Made by a program: the position numbers and the translations under genes. Below the pieces are notes generated by a model. It was not told the DNA's origin. It saw nothing but the letters and a program-made list of their open reading frames with translations, and ran no database searches. From positions 9,362,501 to 9,426,500 of the forward strand of contig OU015569.1 in the NCBI GenBank assembly GCA_907165135.1: 64,000 nt of DNA, written 5' to 3'. Positions within the stretch are counted from its first letter, which is position 1. The number at the start of each line of letters is the position of its first letter. This DNA comes from Oikopleura dioica. Its lineage: Eukaryota > Chordata > Appendicularia > Copelata > Oikopleuridae. Shown here in pieces: positions 17,949 to 30,234 of the stretch.

Positions 17949-20900
17949 TCAGACCCAGGAATCTGCGGATCGGTAATTTTGTGTATCGAGTTTGGATCCG
18001 TCGTTTCGATCAGATGTCTGAAACAAGGTTGGAATAGAAGAGAGCGCATTCGTTTACCGTCAAGAAAGTGGCGTCTGATGGAGGATCTAATAGCTTGCGA
18101 CTATTTGTGTAAGAGTAGCGATATCCGGATTCAGACCTGTTGAGCCTCAACATAGCCCTACTCGAACTCGTGGCGTTTCTTGTGGTTTCCAAATCGAGCA
18201 TTGAAGAGCGTCTCGAGGACGAGATTGATCTTATAGATCGCCTAAATTTTTAATGAATTAACTCTGCATTAGTCTTCAACTTACATGAGCCAGGTTCGAG
18301 GATGTTCGGAAAGAGACAATGGCTGCTTCTCAGTTCGAGGGGCAAAGTGCGAAGCGCTCCACCCGTCTTTTCTGTAGCACGTTCGGAGGCTTCTATGCTT
18401 CCACATTGCTCCAAGCACTGTTGCTGCCGCTTTTGAGCAGGACGGAGGATATCGAACAGATCGAGAAATGGAAACAAGTGGTTCGATGCCGCCATGTTCA
18501 GACAACCTTAAATTCTAAGTAGTCATTAAGGAGGTTTATCGGATTACTTTTGTGCATTAAGACGATCCGAATGTACTAGCTGAAGTAAAACCGCACAAAT
18601 TGAGTAAATTGCAGCAGGTCCTGGGGTGACTGGCGTTTCGCCTGGTAATGGAAGCTATTTAAGGTTGCATTTCACGTTCAAGTACTCGTTACTTGAGCAC
18701 TTATGTCTACTACTCGAGATCGATTATTGGGTACTCAGTGCGAGGTTATGATACTATCAGTTCAGTGCCAACCAAATGCCTTGTTAGCAATATCTTCCAT
18801 CGCATATTCGCCCAGCATTGAGCAATTTCTTGGGTCCAGTGCCAAATTTCGTAGTGCGCCGCATGCCGCCACGGACACTCCATCATGTTCATATTTGAGA
18901 AGGTCGACAATGACAGGTAGTCCTTTCTCAGCGCGGACAGTCTCTCGAAGGCTTGCGGCAAAACGCCATTGACCAGCAGTCAAGTTTTGAATGGCGCCTA
19001 TTATTTATTGAAAAAATTTGTTTTTGGACAAGAAAAGTTTTGCATACCTGCAAGACCTTCGAGTGTGTCAGAGTTAGTCGTCTCCATCATAAGTTGTAGA
19101 TAAGTGCGTATAAGCGAAGGTTGATATAATGAGTCCATTTCAGTAGGCTTTGTGTTAAGACGAAGTCCTTTGTTCATAATATCATTCGGGCTGTTGTGAA
19201 GAAGATGAGACTTTTTCTTCAGGCGTCCAAAGCAGTCAAAAAGTTCAGAGTCTGTTGATAAAGTTTCGTCATGTTCATTAGCGAGGTCAGGAACTTCTGC
19301 GCCGAGCCTGTAAGATAAGTTCCTCAAAATACAGACGGCGTTTTCCGTTGATTTACTGTTCGCCTTTTCGGTGCACGTTGTGGCATCATGGATCACTTCA
19401 AGAATAGCACTTATGAAACCCCGAAACGATCTGAGCTTCTTTCTTACAGCAGCACCGGCGGAACTTAGATTTCTGAGAGATCCAGTCGCATTGGTGAAAA
19501 CAAGGGGCTCAGAGCGAACAGAGAGTTTGGCCAAAATCTGTATTGCCTCATGAATAAGTGTTTGTTTTAGGGAGTCGCATGACGATAGGTTCCATATGAC
19601 TGCTGAAGAAAGACTTCGTAAGCCCGGATCAGGGGTTGTTTTCAGAATACGTACAACAGCGTCAAGACCTCCACATCTACGCATGTCAAGTTTAGCAGGC
19701 TCATTCGTGAAAATTATATTCTTGATTGCTTTTATCGCAGCTCTTTGAACTTCAGGAAGTGGGTTATCAAGCAATGTAACAAGTTTGGAGATTGCGCCAA
19801 GTTTGCGCAAAGAATTCTTTGCAGTCGAGTCTCGGAATGATATATGCTAAAAATTAGTTTTATTTCTTGAATTTTCAAATATATTTGGACTAAGTCTCGT
19901 AAACGTTTAACATTTTCTCACCTGTATGAGCGCAGATGTCCTCGTGAGCGACTCGGCTTCTGAGGAGTTGAGACCAGCCAGAAGAGATTCAAGTTGAGGT
20001 TCAGAAAATGTCGAAGAGGTCATTGTTGCTTGTCGACGGACACGACCCGATAATCGATGAGCTAATTCATTGCTTTGAGGTGCGTAATTTGTTGTTCGGC
20101 GGCGTCCGTTTATTCCCATGCCTAGATAGAATCTAAGTCAGTATATTCCTGCCCGCATCTTATTTATCAGTCTCTACTTTCTAAGTTTAATTTCGACACG
20201 TGTGGCACTCAGGTCCATGAATGAGAAGTGGATCAAGTGTGGCTATTTAGTTCTATGAAGTTGAATCGTGCCAAACAAAAGACAAAACATTCCATTCTAA
20301 CGCCCCTGATTACAGTACACTCCCAGTGGATTTAGACATGGAAAGGGAAATATTTTACGTTGGCTTTTGGCCAATGTATAGGTTTCGGGACTTGTGGTTC
20401 CGCTTCCCCCGGAAAATATTTGTTAACACGACGTGTCAACGACTAATGTAGCGTGAATTTTGGGTAGCAGGTGCTCCTGTTGACATTTTTGCGGGCACAC
20501 TGGAATAAGAAATCCCTTCCGGTGCTAGGATGCGGCCCTGTCTCTTGATCTTAACTAATTGTACTCACCTGCATTGCTGAGGTTGAATTGATTCTGATGC
20601 CGGTGCCACTTGCTACTATCAAATGAGTCCTCTGTCGGGGGTATTTGCCGCCCGTTTGAATACTTCGCCAGTGGCAGTTCTTGCAGGCCGCCCTGGAATC
20701 CAATTGAGTTATTTCGCGACTGAACATGGGTAAGTGCTTTTCAATTATAAATGGGCGAACCTTTTCAGTCGAGTCCGTCTCCATAGTCTTTTTAGATTTC
20801 TTTCAAAAGGGCTAAAAACCACGAAGACTGCATTCGTTGATTATAATACGCTATTTTCTCTTGAGGTTTCCCGGCGATTTGTTTATAAGATATTGATTCG

Positions 20901-22345
20901 TTCTTTGAGAATAGGGAAATGTATATAGAGATCAAAAATATATTATCTGTGCGATTTCGTTTGGCGAGGTAAGGACTATGAAACAGATTGGAGCTATCTA
21001 CATCAATCTCCACCCAAATTGAGTGTTTGATTAAAAAAGCTCATACCGGATTTAACGCAAGAGAAGATGAAAAGCCCATTCCTGTTCAGTCGAGTAGCGT
21101 GAATATTCAAATCGCTTATTTTGGTAAAATCGAATGTGAGGAAAATTGGATGTTTCATTAAACGGAGTGCCACCATTTTGATTTGAATAGTTGTATTGCT
21201 TTAATGGCGACGATGGAGGGGAAGGCATTTCCAAGGTTGAGTCGTAATTGATAGGCTCCTGCAAACTGCGTTAAACGTATTCATTACAGTGAGTCGCGTA
21301 ATTAGCGGATGGGGCGTCCGGAAATACTTGCCGAGGGCATGCTGAGTGGCCACTTTCGAAAGCCACTTATTTCACCTGTCTCGAATTTAAGAAAAAAATT
21401 CGACAGATTGAGGATTTATCGATCCTAAGTAACAACTCACTTGAAAGCGTTTGGTGAGTTGGACTGGTGGTGGCATCGTTGCATCGGCAGCACTCTTGGG
21501 CTCAAATTGCTGATAACCCTGACTGCTCTCATATATCTGATAGTTTTCAGAATTCGTGTTGAATCTGCTTGATTTTGCTAGGGTATCGGCATCGAGGCCC
21601 TTTTCATACGCAACGTTGAATTTGTCGTCCGAATTGGTGTATGTGCCAGTATGGTGGAAATCGGAATCGCCGTAATTCATATCACTGGGTTCGTCATAGA
21701 CAGGCGATGCTGTTCGGTGATGACTTCCGTAGTACTCATCGTATATGCCCTTATCATCCTGAAAGACTTTGTTTATTAAACGGGGAATATCAGGAAGCTT
21801 AAACTCGAACAGGGCCAGGCATGATAAAGTCTCATTTTATAAACACGACTTTAATTTCCCGAATTTCCTCGAGCTCTACGAGCACTAATCCCATCAACTT
21901 TTGATCTTTTATATCAACCTTACCGACTGAGCATGTCTAAGCGAGTCAAAACGAGAAGGAGAGTATTCTAAATCAAGCAAATCTGGAGCAGAGCGGGAGT
22001 TTCTATTTTGAGCCTTGTCTTCCTTGTATTCATTCATCATGTGTTCATTTTCGTTTTCATAATCCTCTCTGAAACTTGGCGGGAGCTCATACTCATTGTC
22101 TTCATGAAAGTTGTCCTTTGACGAGGCCAGCTAAAATTCTTTTTGAGTATGTTTCTTTTTGCTACACGTAAGAGGTCCGGATATTAACTTTCCCACAAGG
22201 ATCAACCGACTGCTGGGAAACAATCTTTCTTTCTTCATTAGACCGAATTCGATAAGTATTGATAATGGTTTATTTTGCGAATTCCTACCGAGTAAGAGGA
22301 GTTCTTTCCCTCTGGTTCCTCGCGATAGCCTCCGATCGGCTCCAT
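17949..22345 (-). CDS. CTNND: Delta-catenin / p120-catenin family armadillo protein
   Basis: Armadillo protein that binds the juxtamembrane region of classical cadherins and regulates Rho GTPases at adherens junctions. The ATG at 22345 (MEPIGGYREEPEGKNSSY) opens a long Tyr/Ser-rich unstructured N-terminus. Armadillo repeats follow: LVTLLDNPLPEVQRAAIKAI; VVRILKTTPDPGLRSLSSAV with IWNLSSCDSLK; FTNATGSLRNLSSAG; ENAVCILRNLSYRL; KKKSH in the basic loop; SLIRTYLQLMMETTNSDTLE; GALRNLALDPRN; and SEHGGIEPLVSIS ending with YRKDGWSASHF. The last exon ends ADSWV, the class I PDZ ligand DSWV shared by delta-catenin, ARVCF and p0071. It therefore resembles those members more than p120 itself. More than ten exons; N-terminal exon frames (20,550-22,345) are less certain than the armadillo part. 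Confidence 0.93.
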
Positions 22346-23643
22346 ATTAGTCAGAAGATGAGTTTTCTATGTTTTCATGGCAGATTTTCGGGGCGGGAGC
22401 TTTCCTCTGAGTGACTAATTTCTTAGCAAAAACTCTCTATGCTAGTCAGTGAGAACGTTATCGTGATCGCTCATGGTACGCGTGCCTCGCGAGGCGCCCT
22501 CACCAATCCGTACTAGGCGTAATGCGCCGCAAGGGACGTCAAACCACCACCACCACGAACCGACAGCCGCAAATTACACGCACTACTAGATTTGTACCAG
22601 GCCCAATCTTCCGTAAAACGCTATTCCGCAAACTTTTCATAATTAAGCGCTGTGAACCTCTACGAGAGATAGTTCAATTACATGTATTGAGTCCCGTATG
22701 ATTGTATGAGATGGCGAAGAAATACTAAATGTTTGGGTACAATATGCCGTCAATGATTGAATTTTTAAAATTTGAATTGTCTCGGAACGAGAGATTAGGC
22801 TGCATGCGATTATTTTTCAGAATTGCGACCTTCAATCAATTGAATTATTTCTGGCTAATGTCACTTGTAGTATCAATGAACCATTCAATTTGAATGTACT
22901 CTCTCACGGATGGCCCGCGGCTAACTGCGCGAAAATGATAAGCGCTTATCTAGACATGGGACCGGGCGGTGGAAGAAGCATTCACCTGTTCTTTGAATAT
23001 CAGATAATACAAGCTGCCCTGCATATAATAAGACGCAAGACGACGTGAAATGTCAACACCTTTATATGGTGACACTCTGCAGTGATTTTGAATAACGAAT
23101 ATTTTGATTTAATGATGAAATTATCCATTTCTTATATCGGATTAAGATGGAACTAGCGGTGGATCAAGAACAGTAATTCTAATAGAATCAAACTTAAAAA
23201 GGTAGTATTGAAAGCAAAACTTAAAGGTGAAATTTTTACTTTGATCTTTGCCATTGAATGGGGACAAGAAACATGCTTTCTTGGTTGGTCCTCCTTACGA
23301 AATAAAGAAGTGACAGCAAATGGATAGCACTTTTCTTGCGAGAAGAATTGAATGATAGGCAAATCGAAAATGACACTAGCGTTGTACACTTTGTTCTTTA
23401 ACCGAAGCGTCAGTTTTCCAAATGAAACGAGAATACAACGCTTTCATGACATAAGTAAAAATCTTGCTGAACGTGCAACAGTGGTGGTTAGTCAGAGGTA
23501 GCCTAGGATTAAAATGATTATGGGCATTCTAAAGGCAACACAAAGGTGGATCGATGTGATCAATAATAATAATAATAAAATATAATATAAAATGAGAGAT
23601 TGAAGAACACAGAGTAGTAAAGACAATTCAAGAATAGTTTTCG
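22346..23643. other. Intergenic upstream of delta-catenin
   Basis: 1.3 kb holding the delta-catenin promoter side and the 3'UTR of the RING-H2 gene, with an AATAAT microsatellite at about 23,562-23,582. No supported gene. Confidence 0.5.
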
Positions 23644-25657
23644 TTACTTTGTAGCTGTAGCAGTACTTGACGATGCCGTGCATCTGCTTTGTCGAATAAA
23701 ACTTTGAGTCGCCGAAATGTCGATGCGGCATATCGGACACTTGGATGTTTGGTGAAGCCACTTGTCTACACAATTTTGGTGGAACTTATGGAAACACGCC
23801 AGTCGCCGCATTTTGTCTTTGAGTTCGTACTCGCAGAGGCAAATCGTACATCGGTCACATCCTTCGTCCCCGGCAGAGTTGTCAACACCGGAAGGCTATA
23901 AACGATTTACAAGAGATAAAATACTCTTGAGGCTTACAGTAAATTCAAAGGTAATTGAGTTGTCTTCGATTTTGGTCGTAGTAGCACCCTCTGACGGCGC
24001 AGGAGTCATCATCGCAGGGTGCATATTTGATGGGATCGTAAGCAGCGTCAGTGACTCCGGAGGAATTGCCCCCGATGGAATGATGGGGTACGCTGGAGGC
24101 GGGAAAGCGACCGCCACTGGAAATTGCGGATACTCAGCGAAGCGCTCGGGAGGGATCATCATGTCTACCTCTAGATATGGCGCGATTGTGATAGCTAAAG
24201 AAAAGGTAAGACTTAAACAGATTGTACGTTTTATACGTGACGACTGTTGGACGACCATTTGTGAATATAGACCGTAAGCTGGAGGAGGTCCGATAAGATG
24301 GGAACGCATTGGGCCATGAAGATGTTGTCCCTGACGCTGAGGTGTGTAGTAAGAATGATGAACAATGTGAGGCACACGATGGCCGCTCGAAGAATGCTGT
24401 GGAAAATGAATTTCCTCTGTTGGAATACCCAGAGTCGCCCTTTCCGCAACAGATCCAGGTAAAGGTGACATTCTCATTTGCGGCGGGTCATAGCTGCTAA
24501 CTTGAGGAGGAACAACATTTGTATGCAGAATCGGGCCAGGGCGCATAGGTGTTATTACAGGAGCAGTCGGTGGATTGGTGTGACTAAATGGCCTTCCACG
24601 AGCAATCATTGGAGTCATTCTGTTTTGAATTTAATACTGAGACTTTTTAATTAGTTTTAATCGCGGTTATCCAGTAAATCCATTCCTTGGCCGCTCAAAT
24701 GGTAAAGCTTGGCTCACCATTCCAGCTCCTACTAGGTTATGAGAGCTCGAAACACGAGACATCGGAAAATAACGCTGAGTTGTAGGGATACTCGTCGGAA
24801 GTCCAGGTATTCCTTGCTGATTTATGCTTCTATAAGCTGGATTCTGGCTACTCATATGAAGTTGACAATTATCTGCTTGACGACGTGGTTGCGTTTCTGT
24901 AGCTGTTTCTGTCGAAATTGACTGGGCTTCCGAATTGTGTCGTACTCTTTCACATTCAGATGTGTTTTCTTGCACAGAGGGGATCGGAGAAAGCGCAGGA
25001 GAACGTCTTAAACCGTGGCCATTATTGACGCTTCCATGTGGACTGTCGATCCTTTCTGATGAAGACACAAGGTAAGTAGGAGAAGGAGAAGTGGCCTTGA
25101 AAGTATTAAAATAATGAGTAAATAAAAAAACAAAACCTGATAATAGCGAACTTGGCTCGGGAAATGCGCGAACGATGGAACCTGAACTAGTGGAATTGCT
25201 CCACTCGGAGGTGGTCTTGGAAAAGGAGGATGTGCTAGTGTAGTATACTGAAGGGTAGTGTTCTGTGGTATGAACGGAGATGTTGCGGCAGTTGGGACGA
25301 CTACTGGATTTGGAAGTGGCGGTTGGTTTTGTCTTGAATGTGAAAATACCAATAATCTTAGAAAAAGAGTTACCTGTTGAACAGACCACCAGGCACGGCC
25401 ACCATTGGCCTTGGAGTTGGAATAAACGACGGCGTCGGCTGTGGTTGGGGTGTTCTATCCAGTGTCCTTTCGAATCCTATCGGAGGCCGCCCTGCATGCA
25501 TGATAGGTATGTTATTTACCACTGTTCCATTGGTGACCAACTCCTGCGGAAGAGGAATCGATGGACCATGGGACATGTCAGTTAGACTTCGTGGACGTGT
25601 ACGTAGTGGGGCTCCCGTATCATCGTAATGTCTTCGTTTATTACGCTGACTCTCCAT
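23644..25657 (-). CDS. RING-H2 E3 ubiquitin ligase, Arkadia/RNF38-like
   Basis: Putative E3 ligase. The ATG at 25657 starts MESQRNKRRHYDDTGAPLRT, followed by about 500 residues of Pro/Ser/Gln-rich disordered sequence with short PPPAYPIIP- and PPPSGAIP-type stretches. A C-terminal RING-H2 follows: CDRCTICLCEYELKDKMRR, LACFHKFHQNCVDKWL, then SKCPICRIDI. The RING core is closest to Arkadia (RNF111) and RNF38/44 from memory of those families, and the Pro-rich N-terminus fits RNF38. I cannot choose between them. A tail of about 25 residues ends STATATK at 23644. It is the last gene of an operon-like run: its ATG is 43 bp after the AFG2 stop, and an AG acceptor sits 16 nt before the ATG. Confidence 0.85.
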
Positions 25658-25673
25658 GAAACGCCCACTTTCC

Positions 25674-25675
25674 CT
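25674..25675 (-). promoter_or_regulatory. Putative trans-splice acceptor before the RING-H2 gene
   Basis: An AG (GCTGATATAG) lies 16 nt before the RING-H2 ATG, within the 43-bp gap after AFG2. The same spacing occurs before AFG2. Candidate spliced-leader acceptor. Confidence 0.4.
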
Positions 25676-25700
25676 ATATCAGCCCGATTTCATAGACAAT

Positions 25701-28230
25701 CTAAATGCAATAAACAGCGATAAAATAATGCTCATCGGATATAGTCTGTCCATGAGCAGTGGCAAAGTCACGGAAAAGATCAAGGTCACATTGCTTCGTT
25801 CTCGGTTTCAGTCGTTCAAGCACTCCTTCGATATCCTCCACAGTAACTGTTGCGCCTACATCACCCTTGATCATGCGTTCCATAGCAACCAACGCGGCTT
25901 CTTGCTTTATGCTAACAATTTCAGCACCGCTATATCCACTTGTACGGTCAGCAAGAATATCCAAATCCTCGTTCTAGAGTTAAAATAAGAATATGAATGC
26001 CTAGTTTCAAAACCTCGAAAGAAGACGGAAGAATTTTTTTAAAAATATCGCGCCGGGTATCCTTGTTCGGTAGGGAGACGTACTCGAACCGATCGATGCG
26101 TCCAGGTCGAAGGAGAGCAGAGTCAATCATGTGTGGCCGATTGGTCGCAGCAACGAGAATAACTGGATTGTTATCGGCATCGTCAGTTATTCCATCAAGC
26201 TCGGTTAGTAAAGTAGTGATCATTCTGTCAGTGACGACAGAATTCTGCTCTCCTCTGGTAACAGCAACTGCGTCGATCTCGTCGAAGAACAAGATCGCGG
26301 GAGCACTTTGTCGCGCTTTCTGGAAAACATTTCGGATAGCCTTTTCCGAATCTCCAACATACTTGGATATCAGTTCTGCTCCCTTGATTGTAAGAAATTT
26401 GAGGCTAGATTCAGTTGCTAGAGCTTTGGCAATCATCGTCTTTGAGCATCCTGGAGGACCGTATAGGAGCACGCCGCGAGGAGGATCAATTTTAAGCTTT
26501 TTCATTTCCGCAGCATATTTGAGAGGCCACTCGACAAGCTGAACCAATGATCTTTTCATTCTTTCTCCTCCTCCGATATCACGCCATTTGACAGGCTTCA
26601 CCGAGACTGCCATCGTTTTCATTGCACTGGGTACAATTTGCTTAGCCAACTTCATCAACAGTTCATTATCGATAGCAGATCTTGTTCGAAATACATGGGC
26701 CGTTGCCTTCTTCATCAACGAAATGATATCACTTGCAACGAAACCGTGAAGTCGTCCAGCGAGTTCGCGAATTCTGACATTATCTAAGGGCAGCTTTTGT
26801 GCCAGCTGCGCGAGTATTCGTCCGCGCTCTTGAGTCCCTGGAATAGGAACTTCAATCTCGACCTCAAGGCGTCCATTCGTGCGCAATCGCTCGTCAACTA
26901 GATCGAGCCTGTTCGTCGCACAGATGAAAAATTGTGTTTTGGGAGCATTATCGATCGCTTCGATGAAGTCTCTTAAAAACGTCTTCTCGGTGTCTTTAGA
27001 GCAAAAGTTTTCGAAATTGTCGATTAAAATAAGAGACGGACCACGGTTTACAATGGCGACCTTGTATTCGTCCACATTATTCACCCAAACGCATTTAAAT
27101 TCGTCGAGGAGTCTGCAACTGATAAGTTTCAGAATCTCTGTCTTGCCAACTCCCGATTGTCCATAAAGAATGAAGCCTTTGGGAGGCGGCATCAATACTT
27201 CGTCCCAGTTTGATAGATAATTGATGATTTCATCATTAACTTAACGCAAAATATTATTCCGCAGCCAGTTAACTACACTATTCCAAAAGTAATATCTTTA
27301 TATTTCGCTCGGTAGTGATCTTCATTCACCTTTCTTTACCAAGGAGTCGGAAAAATATTTTTCTTCTATACAAAGTTTGTCTTCCTTTCGATGAATTTTT
27401 CTACTCAAATTCGTAATAATGAAGGTAGTTTCTGGTCCAACCCTGTAAATTCTCTTTGTGTCACTAAGCGAAAGTTGCTCGAGTTCTTCTTCAAGCGATG
27501 ATTCAGTACAATGAAAAGTTACTTGGACTCGTCTCCCACCGAAAATGGTTTTATGAACCTGTTTATCGACCAAATATTTTCCGGTAAACATACGCTGCAG
27601 ATACTTGCACAAATACTTCTCTTCGGACTAGGTCGAGCGTGAGAATTATCATTAGAGTCAATATATTTGTACCAAAGTTATCGGCGCGGCTTTTACTGAG
27701 CGAAACACTCGAGCATACACAGTCTTGGGATGACAGACCTGCTTCTTGCTTTCAAGTTTTGTAACGGAGACGCTCGTTCCACTTTCTTAAAAAGTCAATC
27801 ATTTAGTTTTTCGTGCTTCGGTGTCACCTTTGAAAAGCGGCTTCATATTGTTAGACGGTATTATTGTGCCGAGTCTCGCTTGGACTTTCGGCCAGACGAT
27901 AGCGGCAGCAGAGATATTAGGCGATGCGGAAATATAAACAAGGTCCCCAAGACAAAAGCCGGCCTTCCCCATCGTATCAGCAGAGAGGAAAACAACATCA
28001 TCCCTTAACTCGTTCGATATCGCGTACTCTGGTATATCATCGCCAGCTTCATCAACAAGAGTCAGGTTTTCGACGCAGCTCTGCTCGGTTTTTATCAAAC
28101 AGTCATTATCCGAAGAAAGGACGAACTCGTCTTCTGAATCGTTCCAAAGCCAGCTTTCTTTTTTGCCCTTCGGGGTAGTGCTTTTGGAGCCTTTAGGGGT
28201 TCCTTTTTTCGGTGTGTTCGAATTCGACAT
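25701..28230 (-). CDS. AFG2A: AFG2/SPATA5-like AAA ATPase with degenerate D1
   Basis: Two-domain AAA ATPase; the yeast homologue Drg1/Afg2 releases Rlp24 from pre-60S particles. The ATG at 28230 (MSNSNTPKKGTPKGSK) opens a basic tail, then an N domain (KTIFGGRRVQVTFH) like that of SPATA5. D1 has Walker A GQSGVGKT but Walker B reads LILIDNFE (Asp-Asn in place of Asp-Glu). The segment between them is shortened so that the pore-loop region is missing, and the arginine-finger stretch RPGR is TNGR. D2 is intact: GPPGCSKTMIAKALA, SKYVGDSEKAIR, ILFFDEIDAV, AATNRP, LLRPGRID, and C-terminal SGYSGAEIVSIKQEAALVAM. The protein ends FIAVYCI at 25701. Second of three genes in the operon-like run. Confidence 0.9.
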
Positions 28231-28246
28231 GTTGGATTATTTCATT

Positions 28247-28248
28247 CT
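28247..28248 (-). promoter_or_regulatory. Putative trans-splice acceptor before AFG2
   Basis: An AG (GTTCGTTAAG) lies exactly 16 nt upstream of the AFG2 ATG inside the 61-bp NLE1-AFG2 gap. Appendicularians trans-splice a spliced leader onto downstream operon cistrons, so this is a candidate leader acceptor. Inference only. Confidence 0.4.
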
Positions 28249-28291
28249 TAACGAACGAGGTGTTAGTTAAAGATGTCTTATCATTTGTGGT

Positions 28292-29896
28292 TTATTTCCG
28301 CCACAGTCGTAGAGCTCTATCTTTTCCTCCAGACGCAACTTTCTGGCCGTCAGGAGACCAATCCACTCCGTAAACCTCGTCTGCGTGACCGGGCAAATCT
28401 TTCAATAACTAAATAAGATGTTTCAGTTTTAGATCAGGCATTCAAAATCAAACCTTTCTTGTGGAGACTTCGAACAACTTGAGGGTTGAGTCAGATGATC
28501 CGCTGACAATCATTCGTGAGTCCAGTGACCAAGCCAGTGTATAAACTGGGCGCACATGTCCTCTAAAGGCGCAAATAAACTTCCCCGTCTTCCCACACCA
28601 TAGCTTAACGGATTTGTCAAAACTAGCACTCGCCAAGTATCGCGCATCAGGTGAGAATTTTACATCGTTTATCGTTGCCTGGTGACCTGTCAGTCGACTC
28701 AAGGGCTTTTTATCGCTTTCAGGTTTCCAGAGAAACAGGGTATGATCGTCAGATGCGGAGCAAAGACGTTCGAACCCCCCAATCGCTAAAAGATGAAAAT
28801 CAAGCCTAATAGAATAACTGGTACCCACATTTCAAATATTTATCATAGAGAACTCGTGCTTCTTTCTGGAGAATAGCCGGGTCCTCAGGTAGTTGATTTG
28901 CTTGTTTCGCTTTTGCTGGCTCGAACGCTCCTGTGCGCGTTATGTAAGAAGTATTCAAAGCGAGCGAGTTCACCCAATGCGCGTGTCCTCTGAGCGCGCG
29001 GCAGTAAGTACCATCTGGACGCCAAACTGAGACGACTCGATCTTGACTTCCTGTGTAGATAAGTCCCTGTCCTCCCCAAACAACCGAAGTAACGGATGAC
29101 TGATGGTTCGAAAGCGTGATCAGCTTTGTCTGTTTTACAGCATCCCAAATAATCGCATTTGTATCTTTTGATGACGAGATGAACCGTCTGCATGAGCCGT
29201 CTTGGTGAAGGGGTTCCCAAGCGATTCCTGTTATCCATTGTTTGTGACCCGACATTACTTTTCCTATTTGTTTCCCAGTTTTTGGGGACCACAATCGAAT
29301 CTGGCCACTTTTGCATCCAGTACAAATCTTCTTTGAGTCTGGAGCCCAGGCGATGGCGAGAATGTGACTTTTGTGACCCTCCAGAGTGAACTGGGGTGAT
29401 TCAGAAGATAAATCCCAAAGACGAGTCGTTGTGTCGCCTGATCCCGAAGCGAGATATCTTCCTTCTGGTGAAAAGCTCACTGTCAAAATAGCTTCAGTGT
29501 GACCTTGAATTTCGCTGGAGCAACGTGTGACGGCTCTAACTTTGAAGACAGCAATCGGGCTGTAGACAACGACTATTGTTCCTTCCGTCTTTTGATCGAT
29601 TTCTTCCAATGTATCGCCAAGGTTCTTCAAAATTTCCACTGAATTAGTATAGAAGGCGTGTTTTTCATCGGGACTTTCCAAAAATGAGTTTGTCAAATCT
29701 GATAGTTGGGCGGCCGTCACATTTTCAGGAACTTCGATCGGATCTCCACATTTATTTCCAGATTCATCCTATAATTCTGCTCAAGAAATTGCCGAACGCT
29801 GTCAAGGCCAACCTGTAGCTGAATAATAACTGTGCCTTGCTTCATTCGTTTCGCCTCTGGTTCGCCCGGATCCTGCATTATTTCAACCTCGGTCAT
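28292..29896 (-). CDS. NLE1: NLE1 (Notchless homologue), WD-repeat ribosome assembly factor
   Basis: Orthologue of yeast Rsa4: a UBL plus WD40 protein that docks on pre-60S particles and is the substrate of the AAA motor MDN1/Rea1; also linked to Notch signalling. The ATG at 29896 starts MTEVEIMQDPGEPEAKR. A 44-nt GT-AG intron separates VIIQLQ from DESGNKCGDPIEVPENV, the NLE/UBL domain. Eight WD repeats follow, with GHTEAILTVSFSPEGRYLAS, GSGDTTTRLWDLS, ITGIAWEPLH, GHAHWVNSLALN, RTGAFEPA, GHQATINDVKFSPD and a last repeat ending ALRLWRK at 28292. It is first in a minus-strand run with AFG2 and a RING-H2 gene; 61 bp separate its stop from the AFG2 ATG. Confidence 0.95.
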
Positions 29897-30234
29897 TCTT
29901 ATTTTCAAAAATAAAACATATTGAATTAACAGGGGAGTACTTTATGGGGATAGAAAGTTAACCGATTCACAGTATGCATAATCAGTTACAGTAACCGCTA
30001 TATGATGGCGTGGTTAGACGAGTATTTCTGTTAGGTAACGCGAGTTTGCTTCATATTTAGAGAAACTAATAGAAGAGAGGCAAAATATGCGAAAAGAAAA
30101 GAAGGACTTTTTCCGTGAATAGTGAATGATACGAAGGGGATCTCGACAAAAAATAATTTTCAAAGAACGGGAATAACATGTATTAAATGTAGATCACGCT
30201 TTACAGGAGAGGAAAGTCGAGTGAAGAAACAGAA
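29897..30234. other. Intergenic between TMBIM/Lifeguard and NLE1
   Basis: 338 bp with no ORF. It likely contains the TMBIM poly(A) region and the promoter of the NLE1 run. Confidence 0.5.

Noticed and set aside
29897-29908. Extended NLE1 start four codons upstream
   Set aside because: The codon there is TTG; the first ATG is at 29896.
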